From contig OY821614.1 in assembly GCA_963682085.1 (NCBI GenBank), positions 1,364,001 to 1,428,000 on the forward strand: a stretch of DNA of 64,000 nucleotides, given 5' to 3'. The DNA is from Thiodubiliella sp900128405. Lineage in GTDB: Bacteria; Pseudomonadota; Gammaproteobacteria; PS1; Pseudothioglobaceae. Position 1 is the first letter of the stretch; each line of letters starts with the position of its first letter. Position numbers and translations under genes: made by a program. This document shows, in pieces, positions 43,294-52,621 of this stretch. Below the pieces are notes generated by a model that searched no databases, had not been told where the DNA came from, and saw only the letters and a list, made by a program, of their open reading frames with translations.

Positions 43294-43584
43294 TTAAGAT
43301 GCGCTTACGTCAATCATTTGGCCTTCAGACACTCTTACCATTGCCTTCTTCCAATTAACACGACGGCCAATTTTACCTTTATAAACTTTTTTCTTACCTT
43401 TAACAACAGAGGTAGTTACATTCTCTACAGTAACACCAAATAGTGTCTCAACTGCTGCCTTGATTTCTTTCTTATTACTATCAACACGCACTTTAAATGC
43501 ATACTGATTTTGCACTGATAACAATGATGTTTTCTCAGAAACAATTGGTGCCAATAAGGTTTTCAATACTTTTTCTTGATTCAT
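43294..43584 (-). CDS. rplW: 50S ribosomal protein L23
   Basis: A 96-residue exit-site protein that anchors trigger factor. APIVSEKTSLLS and YAFKVRVDSNKKEIKAAVE are conserved. The start overlaps rplD by four bases. Confidence 0.96.
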   Translation of the reverse strand: MNQEKVLKTLLAPIVSEKTSLLSVQNQYAFKVRVDSNKKEIKAAVETLFGVTVENVTTSVVKGKKKVYKGKIGRRVNWKKAMVRVSEGQMIDVSAS

Positions 43585-44195
43585 AATTGTGCCTCAATTT
43601 TCTTTAATGCTGCCTCAGTAACCACTACATTTTCATAACCAATTAAACTAACTGGGTCAATACTTTGTGTGTCACAAACACCAACATGATATAAATTACG
43701 CGAAGAAAGATATAAATTTTCATCTAACTCATCTGTCATTAATAACGCATCTTTTACATCTAAAGCCTTAAGTAATGCTGTAACATTTTTTGTTTTTGCA
43801 TCTTTAACTTCAAAATCTTTGACTACTTTTAGACGCTCAGTGCGTACCAACTCTGAAAAAATAACGCTAATTGCACCTTTATACATTTTCTTGTTAACTT
43901 TCTGAGAAAAGCTTTTTGGTTGTGCAGCAAAGGTTACACCACCTGAACGCCAAATAGGTCCACGAGAAGTACCTGCACGGGCACGACCAGTACCTTTTTG
44001 TGCCCAAGGTTTTTTACCGCCACCACTCACTGCTGAGCGATTCTTTTGCGCTTTAGAGCCTTGGCGACCCGTAGCCATATAAGCCGTTGTTATTTGGTGA
44101 ACCAACGATTGGTTATAGTCTCTTGCAAATACCTTATCCGCAACTTCAGCAGAAGTGGACTTATTGGTGCTTATATTTAATACTTTTAATTTCAT
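43581..44195 (-). CDS. rplD: 50S ribosomal protein L4
   Basis: A 204-residue protein whose tunnel loop is visible (RSAVSGGGKKPWAQKGTGRAR and SRGPIWRSGG). In E. coli it is also the autogenous repressor of the S10 operon; that is plausible here but no leader structure was worked out. Confidence 0.97.
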   Translation of the reverse strand: MKLKVLNISTNKSTSAEVADKVFARDYNQSLVHQITTAYMATGRQGSKAQKNRSAVSGGGKKPWAQKGTGRARAGTSRGPIWRSGGVTFAAQPKSFSQKVNKKMYKGAISVIFSELVRTERLKVVKDFEVKDAKTKNVTALLKALDVKDALLMTDELDENLYLSSRNLYHVGVCDTQSIDPVSLIGYENVVVTEAALKKIEAQL

Positions 44196-44205
44196 CTTAA
44201 AAACC

Positions 44206-44940
44206 TTATTCTTTTGTTTCGGCTTCTGATGCTACATCAACAGCGTCTTTCTGCTCTTGGAGTTGCTTACTTATACCGTTATTTACTTTATCTTTTTTAG
44301 TAGATAAATTAACTTTAACAAAACCTTTGTTAGCACCGGGAATTGAACCTTTTACTAAAATTAAGTTTCTTTCATTGTCAACACGAATCACTTCTAAACA
44401 TTCTTGTGTTACCTGCTCATCACCCATATGACCAGCCATTTTCTTACCCTTGAATACACGACCAGGATCTTGACACTGTCCAGTGGAACCAATTGCTCTG
44501 TGAGAAATTGAGTTACCGTGTGTGGCATCTTGCATTGAAAAATTATGACGCTTCACACCACCTTGAAAGCCCTTACCCTTAGATTGCCCAGTAACATCAA
44601 CATAATGACCTGCACCAAAAGTTGATAAATCAAAACTCTTTATGCCTTCAATTTCATCAGCATTTGCTCTAAATTCCCAAAGCCCTAAACCAATTTCTTG
44701 TGAAGCTTTTGCATAGTGACCTTTGGTTGCTGATGAAACACGGCGTAACTTCGCCTGACCTTTCTTATTAACTTTAGCGCCCGTAGTTACTTGTATAGCA
44801 CTATAACCGTCTAATTCCACTGTTTTTGTTTGAACAACACGATTAGGCTCAACTTTAATAACACTTACCGCAGTCGCTGAACCATCGTCAGCCAAAATAC
44901 GCGTCATTCCTAATTTTTGTCCTACTAGACCAATTACCAT
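44206..44940 (-). CDS. rplC: 50S ribosomal protein L3 with C-terminal tail
   Basis: A 244-residue L3. GSTGQCQDPGRVFKGKKMAGH contains the glutamine that PrmB methylates in relatives. It is about 35 residues longer than E. coli L3 because of a charged C-terminal tail (from KKDKVNNG to EAETKE), whose acidic end is unlike the basic core. Confidence 0.96.
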   Translation of the reverse strand: MVIGLVGQKLGMTRILADDGSATAVSVIKVEPNRVVQTKTVELDGYSAIQVTTGAKVNKKGQAKLRRVSSATKGHYAKASQEIGLGLWEFRANADEIEGIKSFDLSTFGAGHYVDVTGQSKGKGFQGGVKRHNFSMQDATHGNSISHRAIGSTGQCQDPGRVFKGKKMAGHMGDEQVTQECLEVIRVDNERNLILVKGSIPGANKGFVKVNLSTKKDKVNNGISKQLQEQKDAVDVASEAETKE

Positions 44941-44966
44941 GATTTTATTCCTATTACTTGTTCTTG

Positions 44967-45278
44967 TTAATTAAGCTGAATTGCTACATCAACGCCTGCT
45001 GCTAAATCTAATTTCATTAACGCATCAACTGTTTTATCAGTTGGGCTAATAACATCCATTAATCTAACATATGTTCTTAATTCGTATTGATCTCTTGCTT
45101 TCTTGTTAACATGTGGAGAAGTTAAAACTGTGAAACGCTCCTTCTTCGTTGGTAAGGGAATTGGACCTCTAACACTGGCACCAGTACTTTTTGCTGTTGC
45201 CACAATCTCGATGGCAGACTTATCGATTAAACGATGGTCAAATGCCTTTAATTTAATTCTAATATTTTGATTGCTCAT
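44967..45278 (-). CDS. rpsJ: 30S ribosomal protein S10
   Basis: A 103-residue protein with IRIKLKAFDHRLIDKSA and VRGPIPLPTKKERFTVLTSP, the L/ NusE signature. It doubles as the NusE antitermination factor in relatives. It is the first gene of the S10 block, 93 bases after tuf. Confidence 0.97.
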   Translation of the reverse strand: MSNQNIRIKLKAFDHRLIDKSAIEIVATAKSTGASVRGPIPLPTKKERFTVLTSPHVNKKARDQYELRTYVRLMDVISPTDKTVDALMKLDLAAGVDVAIQLN

Positions 45279-45330
45279 GTTCTAAAATCCTATTAATAAA
45301 TACAACTTATGTTTCAACGAAAAAGCGAAC

Positions 45331-45336
45331 ATTATA
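45331..45336 (-). promoter_or_regulatory. -10 box upstream of the S10 operon
   Basis: TATAAT on the minus strand lies 52 bases before rpsJ in the tuf-rpsJ gap. The -35 region is poor (TAATTT at 17 bases). It likely gives extra transcription of the S10-spc genes on top of read-through from tuf. Confidence 0.5.
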
Positions 45337-45370
45337 CAAGAATATCCGCCCTAAAATTAACTATTTTTTT

Positions 45371-46561
45371 TTAATCTATCACCTTAGCAACAACACCCGC
45401 ACCAACAGTGCGTCCACCTTCTCTGATGGCAAATCTCAAACCTTCTTCCATGGCGATTGGTGATAATAATTCAACTTCCATTTTCACATTGTCACCTGGC
45501 ATCACCATTTCTACATCTTTTGGTAGTTGGCAAGCACCTGTAACATCGGTTGTTCTAAAATAGAACTGTGGACGGTAATTATTGAAGAATGGTGTGTGTC
45601 GTCCACCTTCATCTTTGCTTAAAATATAAACTTCTGCTTCAAACTTTGAATGTGGCTTGATTGAACCGGGCTTAGCCAATACTTGACCACGCTCCACATC
45701 TTCACGCTTGGTGCCACGAAGTAGAACACCAACATTATCGCCAGCTTCACCAGAATCTAATAATTTACGGAACATTTCAACCCCTGTGCAAGTGGTTGTT
45801 TGTGTGTCTCTAATACCAACGATTTCAATTTCGTCATTAACATTAACAATACCTGCTTCAATACGACCTGTGACTACTGTGCCACGACCAGAGATTGAGA
45901 ATACATCTTCAATTGGCATAATAAATGACTTGTCTGTATCACGCTTAGGTGTTGGGATATATGAATCCAATGCTTCAACTAATTTAACGATAGAAGGGAC
46001 ACCAATGTCGGAAGTGTCGCCTTCTAGTGCTTTAAGTGCAGAGCCAAAAATAACTGGCGTGTCATCACCTGGGAAGTCGTATTCAGTCAAAAGTTCACGG
46101 ATTTCCATTTCTACTAATTCTACCAATTCTTCATCGTCAACCATATCGGCTTTGTTCATATAAACAAGAATGTAAGGAACGCCTACTTGCTTAGACAAAA
46201 GGATGTGCTCACGAGTTTGTGCCATTGGGCCGTCTGTGGCAGCAATAACGATAATGGCGCCATCCATTTGGGCGGCACCAGTAATCATATTCTTGACATA
46301 ATCGGCATGTCCTGGGCAATCAACATGAGCATAATGGCGAGCACTTGATTCATATTCCACATGTGCAGTTGAAATAGTAATACCACGCTCTCTTTCTTCA
46401 GGGGCATTATCAATATCTGCATAGTCGTTAAACTCACCGCCATTAATTTCTGCCATAACTTTGGTAATGGCTGCTGTTAGGGTGGTTTTACCGTGGTCAA
46501 CATGACCGATGGTGCCTACATTAACATGGGGTTTGGTTCTTTCGAATTTTTCTTTTGACAT
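45371..46561 (-). CDS. tuf: Elongation factor Tu
   Basis: A 396-residue GTPase that brings aminoacyl-tRNA to the ribosome. Motifs: G1 GHVDHGKT, G3 DCPGHADY, G4 NKADMVD. All three domains are present and the length is normal. It follows fusA in the str operon; only one copy is seen in this window. Confidence 0.98.
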   Translation of the reverse strand: MSKEKFERTKPHVNVGTIGHVDHGKTTLTAAITKVMAEINGGEFNDYADIDNAPEERERGITISTAHVEYESSARHYAHVDCPGHADYVKNMITGAAQMDGAIIVIAATDGPMAQTREHILLSKQVGVPYILVYMNKADMVDDEELVELVEMEIRELLTEYDFPGDDTPVIFGSALKALEGDTSDIGVPSIVKLVEALDSYIPTPKRDTDKSFIMPIEDVFSISGRGTVVTGRIEAGIVNVNDEIEIVGIRDTQTTTCTGVEMFRKLLDSGEAGDNVGVLLRGTKREDVERGQVLAKPGSIKPHSKFEAEVYILSKDEGGRHTPFFNNYRPQFYFRTTDVTGACQLPKDVEMVMPGDNVKMEVELLSPIAMEEGLRFAIREGGRTVGAGVVAKVID

Positions 46562-46585
46562 GGTATTACTCCTCGCTGCTTTATA

Positions 46586-48688
46586 TTATTTATTTAATTT
46601 TTCGATGACATCATCGGCAACATTTTTTGGTGCTGCGGTATATTTTGAAAACTCCATTGAATAACTGGCACGACCTTGGGTTGCAGAACGAAGGTCATTT
46701 GCATAACCAAACATTTCAGCCAATGGAACATCTGCTTTTAATTGCTTGCCATTAGGAAGGTCTTCCATTGCGCCTACTAAGCCACGGCGTCTATTTAGAT
46801 CCCCCATGACATCACCCATATATTCTTCAGGTGTAACAATTTCAACAGCCATCATTGGCTCAAGTAATTGTGGATTTGCCAATCGAACGCCTTCTGCCAA
46901 ACACTTACTAGCAGCAATCTTAAATGCCATTTCGTTTGAGTCCACATCATGATAAGAGCCATCATAAACAGTAACTTTCATATCAACTAATGGGAAACCT
47001 GCTAACACGCCATTTTCCATTTGCTCTTGAATACCTTTGTTAACCGCAGGAACATATTCTTTAGGAATAACGCCACCTTTAATTTCATCAACAAATTCAT
47101 AACCAGTACCCGGCTCTTGTGGCTCAATGCGTAAATACACATGTCCGTATTGACCACGACCACCTGATTGTTTGGCAAATTTATGCTGATGCTCAACCAA
47201 AGTTGTAATCGCTTCACGATAAGCAACTTGCGGTGCACCAACATTACATTCAACATCAAATTCACGCTTCATACGATCAACAATAATATCCAAATGAAGT
47301 TCGCCCATACCTGCAATAATAGTTTGACCTGATTCTTCATCACTCGATACACGGAATGAAGGGTCTTCAGCGGCAAGCTTACTTAAAGCAATGCCCATTT
47401 TTTCTTGATCTACTTTGGTTTTTGGCTCAACTGCTAAGGCGATTACTGGCTCTGGAAATTCCATTCTTTCCAATACAATTTTCTCTTTCATATCGCAAAG
47501 AGTGTCACCTGTGGTTACATCTTTAAGTCCAATTGCAGCGGCAATATCACCAGCACGCACTTCTTTAATTTCATCTCGTTCGTTTGAGTGCATTTGCACC
47601 ATACGACCAATACGCTCTTTCTTGCCTTTAGATGAATTATAAACAAAATCACCTGCTTTTAACACGCCTGAATACACACGGAAAAATGTTAAATTTCCTA
47701 CAAATGGATCAGTTGCAATTTTAAATGCTAATGCTGAAAATGGCTCATTATCATCGGCTTGGCGCGGTGCACGAGTTTCTTCTTTATCATCAAGAATACC
47801 TTCAATCGCATCTACATCTAGTGGCGATGGCATATACATAATTATTGCATCTAATGCCGCCTGCACACCTTTATTTTTAAAAGCTGAACCACAAAACATT
47901 GGAATAATATGATTACCAATACATTGGGAGCGAATACCTTCTTTGATTTCATCATTTGACAAATCACCTTCTTCCAGGTATTTTTCCATTAACTCATCAT
48001 TGGCTTCTGCTGCAGACTCAATCATAAACTCACGCTTTTCATTTGCTAAGTCTTGCAACTCTGCTGGAATGTCCTTAGTTTCGTAAGTGGCCCCCTGATC
48101 TTCTTCGTTCCAATAAATGGCCTTCATGGTAATTAAATCAACCACACCTTTAAAGTCTTCTTCTGCACCAATGGCGATTTGCATTGGCACTGGGCTTGCA
48201 CCTAAGCGAGTTTTAATTTGTTCACAAACACGCAAAAAATTTGCACCAGCACGATCCATTTTGTTAACAAATCCAATTCTTGGTACATTGTATTTATTTG
48301 CTTGACGCCACACAGTCTCAGATTGAGGCTCTACACCACCGACCGCACAGAATAAAGCTAATGCACCGTCTAATACTTTAAGTGAGCGCTCAACTTCAAT
48401 AGTAAAGTCAACATGCCCTGGAGTGTCAATAATATTGATACGATGCTCTTCAAACTGCTCATCCATGCCTTTCCACATACAGGTAGTTGCGGCAGAAGTA
48501 ATGGTAATACCACGCTCTTGCTCTTGCTCCATCCAGTCCATGGTTGCACCGCCATCATGCACTTCACCAATTTTGTGTGTGCGGCCTGTGTATAAAAGTA
48601 CACGCTCAGTAGTAGTAGTTTTACCAGCATCAATGTGTGCCATAACGCCAACATTACGGTAGCGACTCAGTGGGTGATTTCTTGCCAT
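46586..48688 (-). CDS. fusA: Elongation factor G
   Basis: A 700-residue translocase GTPase. Motifs: G1 AHIDAGKTTT, G3 DTPGHVDFT, G4 NKMDRAGA; domains II to V follow, including the domain IV loop region (SYHDVDSNEMAFK). Normal length. It is between rpsG and tuf. Confidence 0.98.
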   Translation of the reverse strand: MARNHPLSRYRNVGVMAHIDAGKTTTTERVLLYTGRTHKIGEVHDGGATMDWMEQEQERGITITSAATTCMWKGMDEQFEEHRINIIDTPGHVDFTIEVERSLKVLDGALALFCAVGGVEPQSETVWRQANKYNVPRIGFVNKMDRAGANFLRVCEQIKTRLGASPVPMQIAIGAEEDFKGVVDLITMKAIYWNEEDQGATYETKDIPAELQDLANEKREFMIESAAEANDELMEKYLEEGDLSNDEIKEGIRSQCIGNHIIPMFCGSAFKNKGVQAALDAIIMYMPSPLDVDAIEGILDDKEETRAPRQADDNEPFSALAFKIATDPFVGNLTFFRVYSGVLKAGDFVYNSSKGKKERIGRMVQMHSNERDEIKEVRAGDIAAAIGLKDVTTGDTLCDMKEKIVLERMEFPEPVIALAVEPKTKVDQEKMGIALSKLAAEDPSFRVSSDEESGQTIIAGMGELHLDIIVDRMKREFDVECNVGAPQVAYREAITTLVEHQHKFAKQSGGRGQYGHVYLRIEPQEPGTGYEFVDEIKGGVIPKEYVPAVNKGIQEQMENGVLAGFPLVDMKVTVYDGSYHDVDSNEMAFKIAASKCLAEGVRLANPQLLEPMMAVEIVTPEEYMGDVMGDLNRRRGLVGAMEDLPNGKQLKADVPLAEMFGYANDLRSATQGRASYSMEFSKYTAAPKNVADDVIEKLNK

Positions 48689-48706
48689 CTTGTTATCCTT
48701 TTATGT

Positions 48707-49174
48707 CTACCAGCGGAAGTGGGCAAACGCTTTGTTTGCCTCTGCCATTCTGTGTGTGTCTTCTTTCTTTTTAAATGCGGTGCCACGATTTTGAACAGCA
48801 TCCAAAACTTCACCTGCTAACCTTAGTTTCATACCTTTCTCACCGCGTTTGCGTGATGCTTCAATAATCCAACGCATTGCTAATGCAATTTTACGCTCAG
48901 ATCTCACTTCAACAGGAACTTGGTAAGTTGAACCACCAACACGACGAGATTTAATCTCAACTTGTGGTCCAATATTTTCTAATGCTTGCTTAAAAGTCTC
49001 AATTGGCTCGGCATTACCTTTGGCTTCAATTGTATTTAACGCATCATAAACAATCTTCTCAGCTACAGATTTTTTGCCATCTAGCATTAAGATGTTAACA
49101 AACTTAGCCAATACTAAATCACCAAACTTTGGGTCTGGTAAGATTTCTCTTTTTGGTGCGGATCTTCTTCTCAT
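48707..49174 (-). CDS. rpsG: 30S ribosomal protein S7
   Basis: A 155-residue head-nucleating protein. MRRRSAPKREILPDPKFGD and the VGGSTYQVPVEV block are conserved. In E. coli S7 represses the str operon from the rpsL-rpsG gap; that gap is 26 bases here. Confidence 0.97.
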   Translation of the reverse strand: MRRRSAPKREILPDPKFGDLVLAKFVNILMLDGKKSVAEKIVYDALNTIEAKGNAEPIETFKQALENIGPQVEIKSRRVGGSTYQVPVEVRSERKIALAMRWIIEASRKRGEKGMKLRLAGEVLDAVQNRGTAFKKKEDTHRMAEANKAFAHFRW

Positions 49175-49200
49175 AGTTTTTCTCTTGTTTTAAATTTAGT

Positions 49201-49575
49201 TTATTTCTTTGGTTTCTTTGTGCCATATTTAGAACGCCCTTGCATTCTACCGTCAACGCCAACCGTATCTAATGCGCCACGAACAGTGTGATAACGAACA
49301 CCTGGTAAATCCTTTACACGACCACCACGAATTAAAATTACCGAGTGTTCTTGTAAGTTATGACCTTCGCCACCAATATAAGTAGTTACTTCAGCAGCGT
49401 TGGTTAATCTAACACGGGCAACTTTACGCAGTGCTGAATTAGGTTTTTTAGGTGTTGTTGTATATACACGAGTACATACACCACGCTTTTGTGGGCAACT
49501 ATCTAAGGCTGGAACACCACTCTTTGTCACCTTCTTTTTACGCGGCTTACGCACTAATTGATTCACTGTTGACAT
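49201..49575 (-). CDS. rpsL: 30S ribosomal protein S12
   Basis: A 124-residue decoding-centre protein. TPKKPNSALRKVARVRL carries the lysine whose change gives streptomycin resistance; it is wild type here. KDLPGVRYHTVRGALD holds the beta-methylthiolated aspartate. First gene of the str operon. Confidence 0.98.
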   Translation of the reverse strand: MSTVNQLVRKPRKKKVTKSGVPALDSCPQKRGVCTRVYTTTPKKPNSALRKVARVRLTNAAEVTTYIGGEGHNLQEHSVILIRGGRVKDLPGVRYHTVRGALDTVGVDGRMQGRSKYGTKKPKK

Positions 49576-49657
49576 AAATACATTACTCCAATAAATTACT
49601 AAATATTTGTTTATAAAATTAATTGCTCATTTGTTTTCAAGGGCAATAAAGGCAGGC

Positions 49658-49686
49658 ATTATACTGTGCTGGATTACCCCCGTCAA
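49658..49686 (-). promoter_or_regulatory. Promoter of the str-S10-spc ribosomal gene cluster
   Basis: On the minus strand TTGACG (49681-49686) and TATAAT (49658-49663) are exactly 17 bases apart, about 85 bases before rpsL. A second, weaker pair (TTGAAA and TTTATA) lies closer to the gene. This is the likely main promoter of the str operon and upstream input to the S10 and spc genes. Confidence 0.85.
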
Positions 49687-49711
49687 TATGTTTTCTTGAT
49701 TTTTTTATTAA

Positions 49712-49870
49712 GAAGCCTTTATGTAAAATATGAAGGGTTAATAAAATTCATTTTTTTTAATTTTTTAACTTTTTAAACCTTGTCTTATCAAGGTTTAGGC
49801 TAGATTTAAAAAATTCTCAAGTGAATAAAATAAACACTTAATAAGTGCTCATAATTTACACAGAAGCCTC
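49712..49870. repeat. Degenerate MITE-like element
   Basis: A diverged relative of the element at 30795. Shared features are a GAAGCCTTTATGTAAA start, a central TTTAAACC..TGTC..AAGGTT.AGG...TTTAAA hairpin core, and a reversed end closing with AAGCCTC. It fills the gap between the rpsL promoter and the phosphatase gene, and its right end reaches into the phosphatase stop codon. Confidence 0.6.
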
Positions 49871-50336
49871 AACTCAGTCTATCTAATAAAAAATTACTGG
49901 CACGATTTAACATCTCAAATACCTCATCAAAACGCCCTTCAAAATATGGATCAGGCACACCTTTCCCGTTATTTTTCGGAATATTGTCAAGCATTAAAGA
50001 AAGTTTGTGCCGATGCTCCGATGGGCAAATATCTTGCAAGTCTGTCAAATTGCTAACATCCATCGCAAAAATATAATCATAATAATAGAAATCTGACTCA
50101 TGCACTTGCCTAGCACGCTGCACAGATAAATCCACATTGTGTTTATGTGCCGCAACCTGAGAGCGAGTATCAGGCTGCTCGCCAATATGATAAGCATGTG
50201 TTCCTGCAGAATCAATCTCAAATAAATCTTGCACACCTCGCTTTTGCATTTGTGCGTGAAAAGTGCCTTCAGCGGTTGGTGAGCGACAGATATTACCCAT
50301 ACACACAAACAAAATTTTGATTTTTTCGTTACTCAT
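49869..50336 (-). CDS. Low-molecular-weight protein tyrosine phosphatase
   Basis: A 155-residue phosphatase with the CX5R loop VCMGNICRSPTAEG near residues 10-20 and the general-acid aspartate in PDPYFEG. Such enzymes regulate exopolysaccharide kinases or stress responses (Wzb-like). ATG 50336 is preferred to a GTG at 50339. The stop codon is formed next to the end of a repeat element. It is divergent from kdsD. Confidence 0.92.
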   Translation of the reverse strand: MSNEKIKILFVCMGNICRSPTAEGTFHAQMQKRGVQDLFEIDSAGTHAYHIGEQPDTRSQVAAHKHNVDLSVQRARQVHESDFYYYDYIFAMDVSNLTDLQDICPSEHRHKLSLMLDNIPKNNGKGVPDPYFEGRFDEVFEMLNRASNFLLDRLS

Positions 50337-50389
50337 CACACTTATACTTAGATAAAATCCAACATTATATCTATAAAAAACTATTGCCT

Positions 50390-51355
50390 ATGTCAAACAC
50401 ATTGTTAAACTTTGCTAAAAAAGTCATTCTCACTGAAGCACAAGCAGTTAGTCAATTAGCCGATAAACTTGACCAAAGTTTTATAGATGCTTGCACACTC
50501 ATTCAAAACTGCACAGGTAAAGTTGTTTTAATTGGTATGGGTAAGTCGGGGCATATTAGCAATAAGATTGCTGCCACTTTTGCCTCCACTGGCACCCCTG
50601 CTTTTGCCATTCACCCCGGTGAAGCAGGACATGGTGATTTAGGTATGATTGAACAAAATGACATTACTATTTGTATTTCTTACTCGGGCGAGTCTGATGA
50701 AATTATGACGCTGATACCAGTGATTAAACGCCTTGGTGTTGCTATTATTGCCATGACAGGCAATAAAAACTCTGCCATTGGAAAAATCAGCGATGTGCAT
50801 CTTGATGTAAGTGTTGAAAAAGAAGCTTGTCCACATAATTTAGCCCCAACTTCTTCTACCACAGTGGCACTTACTATGGGCGATGCTTTGGCAGTGAGTT
50901 TGCTTAATGAAAAGGGTTTTAGCCCCGATGATTTTGCCCGTTCACACCCCAGTGGTGCACTCGGTAGACGCTTACTAACTTTTGTCAATAATATTATGAA
51001 AACCAATGACGATATCCCTATCGCCAACGCCAACACCAAACTACTTGATGCTCTGCTAATAATGAGTCAAAAAGCCTTAGGCATGGTGCTAATTACCAAT
51101 GAAAATACCCTACAAGGCATCTTCACCGATGGCGACCTACGCCGTGTATTAGAAACCCATTCCAACATTCAAGACTTGACCATTGGCGAAGTCATGACCT
51201 CAAATTGCAAATCTATTCTAGCCGACAAACCTGCCATGGAAGCAGTTGCAATAATGGATAAATTCAATCTAAACTCGTTGCCAGTCGTTGATAAAAATAA
51301 TCAAGTTCTTGGTGCAATTAACACCCATACTTTAATGCAAGCAAAGATTATTTAA
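50390..51355 (+). CDS. kdsD: Arabinose-5-phosphate isomerase
   Basis: A 321-residue enzyme making arabinose-5-phosphate for Kdo of lipopolysaccharide. The SIS isomerase domain (KVVLIGMGKSGHISNKIAATFASTGTPAFAIHP-like region; key histidines in HPGEAGHGDLG) is followed by two CBS domains (from MKTNDDIPI to the end). The ATG at 50390 is chosen over a TTG two codons upstream. The usual kdsC and lpt neighbours are absent. Confidence 0.95.
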   Translation: MSNTLLNFAKKVILTEAQAVSQLADKLDQSFIDACTLIQNCTGKVVLIGMGKSGHISNKIAATFASTGTPAFAIHPGEAGHGDLGMIEQNDITICISYSGESDEIMTLIPVIKRLGVAIIAMTGNKNSAIGKISDVHLDVSVEKEACPHNLAPTSSTTVALTMGDALAVSLLNEKGFSPDDFARSHPSGALGRRLLTFVNNIMKTNDDIPIANANTKLLDALLIMSQKALGMVLITNENTLQGIFTDGDLRRVLETHSNIQDLTIGEVMTSNCKSILADKPAMEAVAIMDKFNLNSLPVVDKNNQVLGAINTHTLMQAKII

Positions 51356-51505
51356 CCTGAAACTTAACAAGTATCAAAAAAACACGACTAAAGCCATACC
51401 TTTCTTTAAAGGTGCAATTGTATTTTTTAATGTTTATCTTACCTTTAAAACTTACCCCTTTACATCCCCACCAAGACTTGGAAACGGAAATATATTACAG
51501 TTACT

Positions 51506-52621
51506 TTAGTTTATTAATCGTTCTATACCCCAGTAAATTCCGATAAATGCAATAATAAATGATGTTGGGATAACAGCAAGTTGTTGATAATTGAGTTTGG
51601 CTGTTTTTAGCAACAATAGAATAGCAACAACACTTAGAACAATAATAACTTGCGCTAATTCAACGCCAATGTTAAAACTGATTAAGGTAGTCACAAAATT
51701 ATTATCAGTCATTTCAAAAGATTTAAGCATATTGGCAAAACCTAATCCGTGGACTAAGCCAAATAAAAATACTATTATGCTTTTACGCTTAATGGATTGA
51801 TTAGGCAGTAAGTTTTCAAACGCTACGAAAGCAATAGAAAAGGCGATTAGTGGCTCAATAATTCGCCCTGATATTTCTATCATACCTAGCATTGACAAAC
51901 CTAGTGTTAGAGTGTGTGCTAGAGTGAAAGCACTGACCAACAATAATAATCTTTGCCACAGGAGTGAAGAAAGTGCCATGCCGATAATAAATAGAATATG
52001 GTCAAAACCTAAGGGAATAACATGGTCAAAGCCAATACTGATAAATTGCAATATTGTTTGCATGGTTGTCGTTGGTTGTGGGTGGTTAATGTCAATCACA
52101 CCGCTTGATACACCGTTACGCAACCAACGCCATTGGCTCCAATTATATTCATCTTTTTTATACACTTGATAGCGTAATGCACTGTCGCCATAAGACTTGT
52201 TGTATTGCCATAAGAGGGTTTTTGGCCATTCGCTTAGTTGAGTTGAATAGGTAAGTAGCGTTTTTCTAGGGCGTTTTTTATAGCCTACAATGTCAATCTC
52301 TGCTGAAATGAGTTTTAAGTGTTGAGGTTCTTTATTAATAGTTAATAAAATATGACTTAAAAATTTAGATTCAAAAGTTTTAAAACGCACTTGTAATGCC
52401 TTAGGTGTTAGTGCACGAAGTATATCGTATTGCACTGAATTTGGCGCATCTATGGTGTTTTTGTATTGAGTGCCAATATCTGTCATTGCCGCCTCAAGGC
52501 TTAAATCAATCACAACGCTGACTTTTTTATCAGCATAGATTGAGATTTCTACTAAAGCAGGCTTGACTACATCAGCAATTGACACACCTGCCAATAAATA
52601 CAGCAGGAAAATATACCTCAT
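51506..52621 (-). CDS. HupE/UreJ-family membrane protein
   Basis: A 371-residue protein with an N-terminal signal sequence (MRYIFLLYLLAGVSIA), an extracytoplasmic region of about 180 residues and a C-terminal HupE/UreJ_2-type membrane domain (GFDHILFIIGMALSSLLWQRLLL, FTLAHTLTLGL, GLVHGLGFANML). Family members are linked to metal (nickel or cobalt) uptake. It is the last of three tightly packed genes beginning with soxB. A link to SoxB metal supply is only a guess. Confidence 0.85.
   Translation of the reverse strand: MRYIFLLYLLAGVSIADVVKPALVEISIYADKKVSVVIDLSLEAAMTDIGTQYKNTIDAPNSVQYDILRALTPKALQVRFKTFESKFLSHILLTINKEPQHLKLISAEIDIVGYKKRPRKTLLTYSTQLSEWPKTLLWQYNKSYGDSALRYQVYKKDEYNWSQWRWLRNGVSSGVIDINHPQPTTTMQTILQFISIGFDHVIPLGFDHILFIIGMALSSLLWQRLLLLVSAFTLAHTLTLGLSMLGMIEISGRIIEPLIAFSIAFVAFENLLPNQSIKRKSIIVFLFGLVHGLGFANMLKSFEMTDNNFVTTLISFNIGVELAQVIIVLSVVAILLLLKTAKLNYQQLAVIPTSFIIAFIGIYWGIERLIN

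Noticed and set aside
45708..46163. 151-residue plus-strand frame
   Set aside because: Antisense shadow of tuf.
51356..51505. Possible small RNA or terminator after kdsD
   Set aside because: ACCTTT/AAAGGT can pair but the T run is about nine bases away, and no promoter was convincing.
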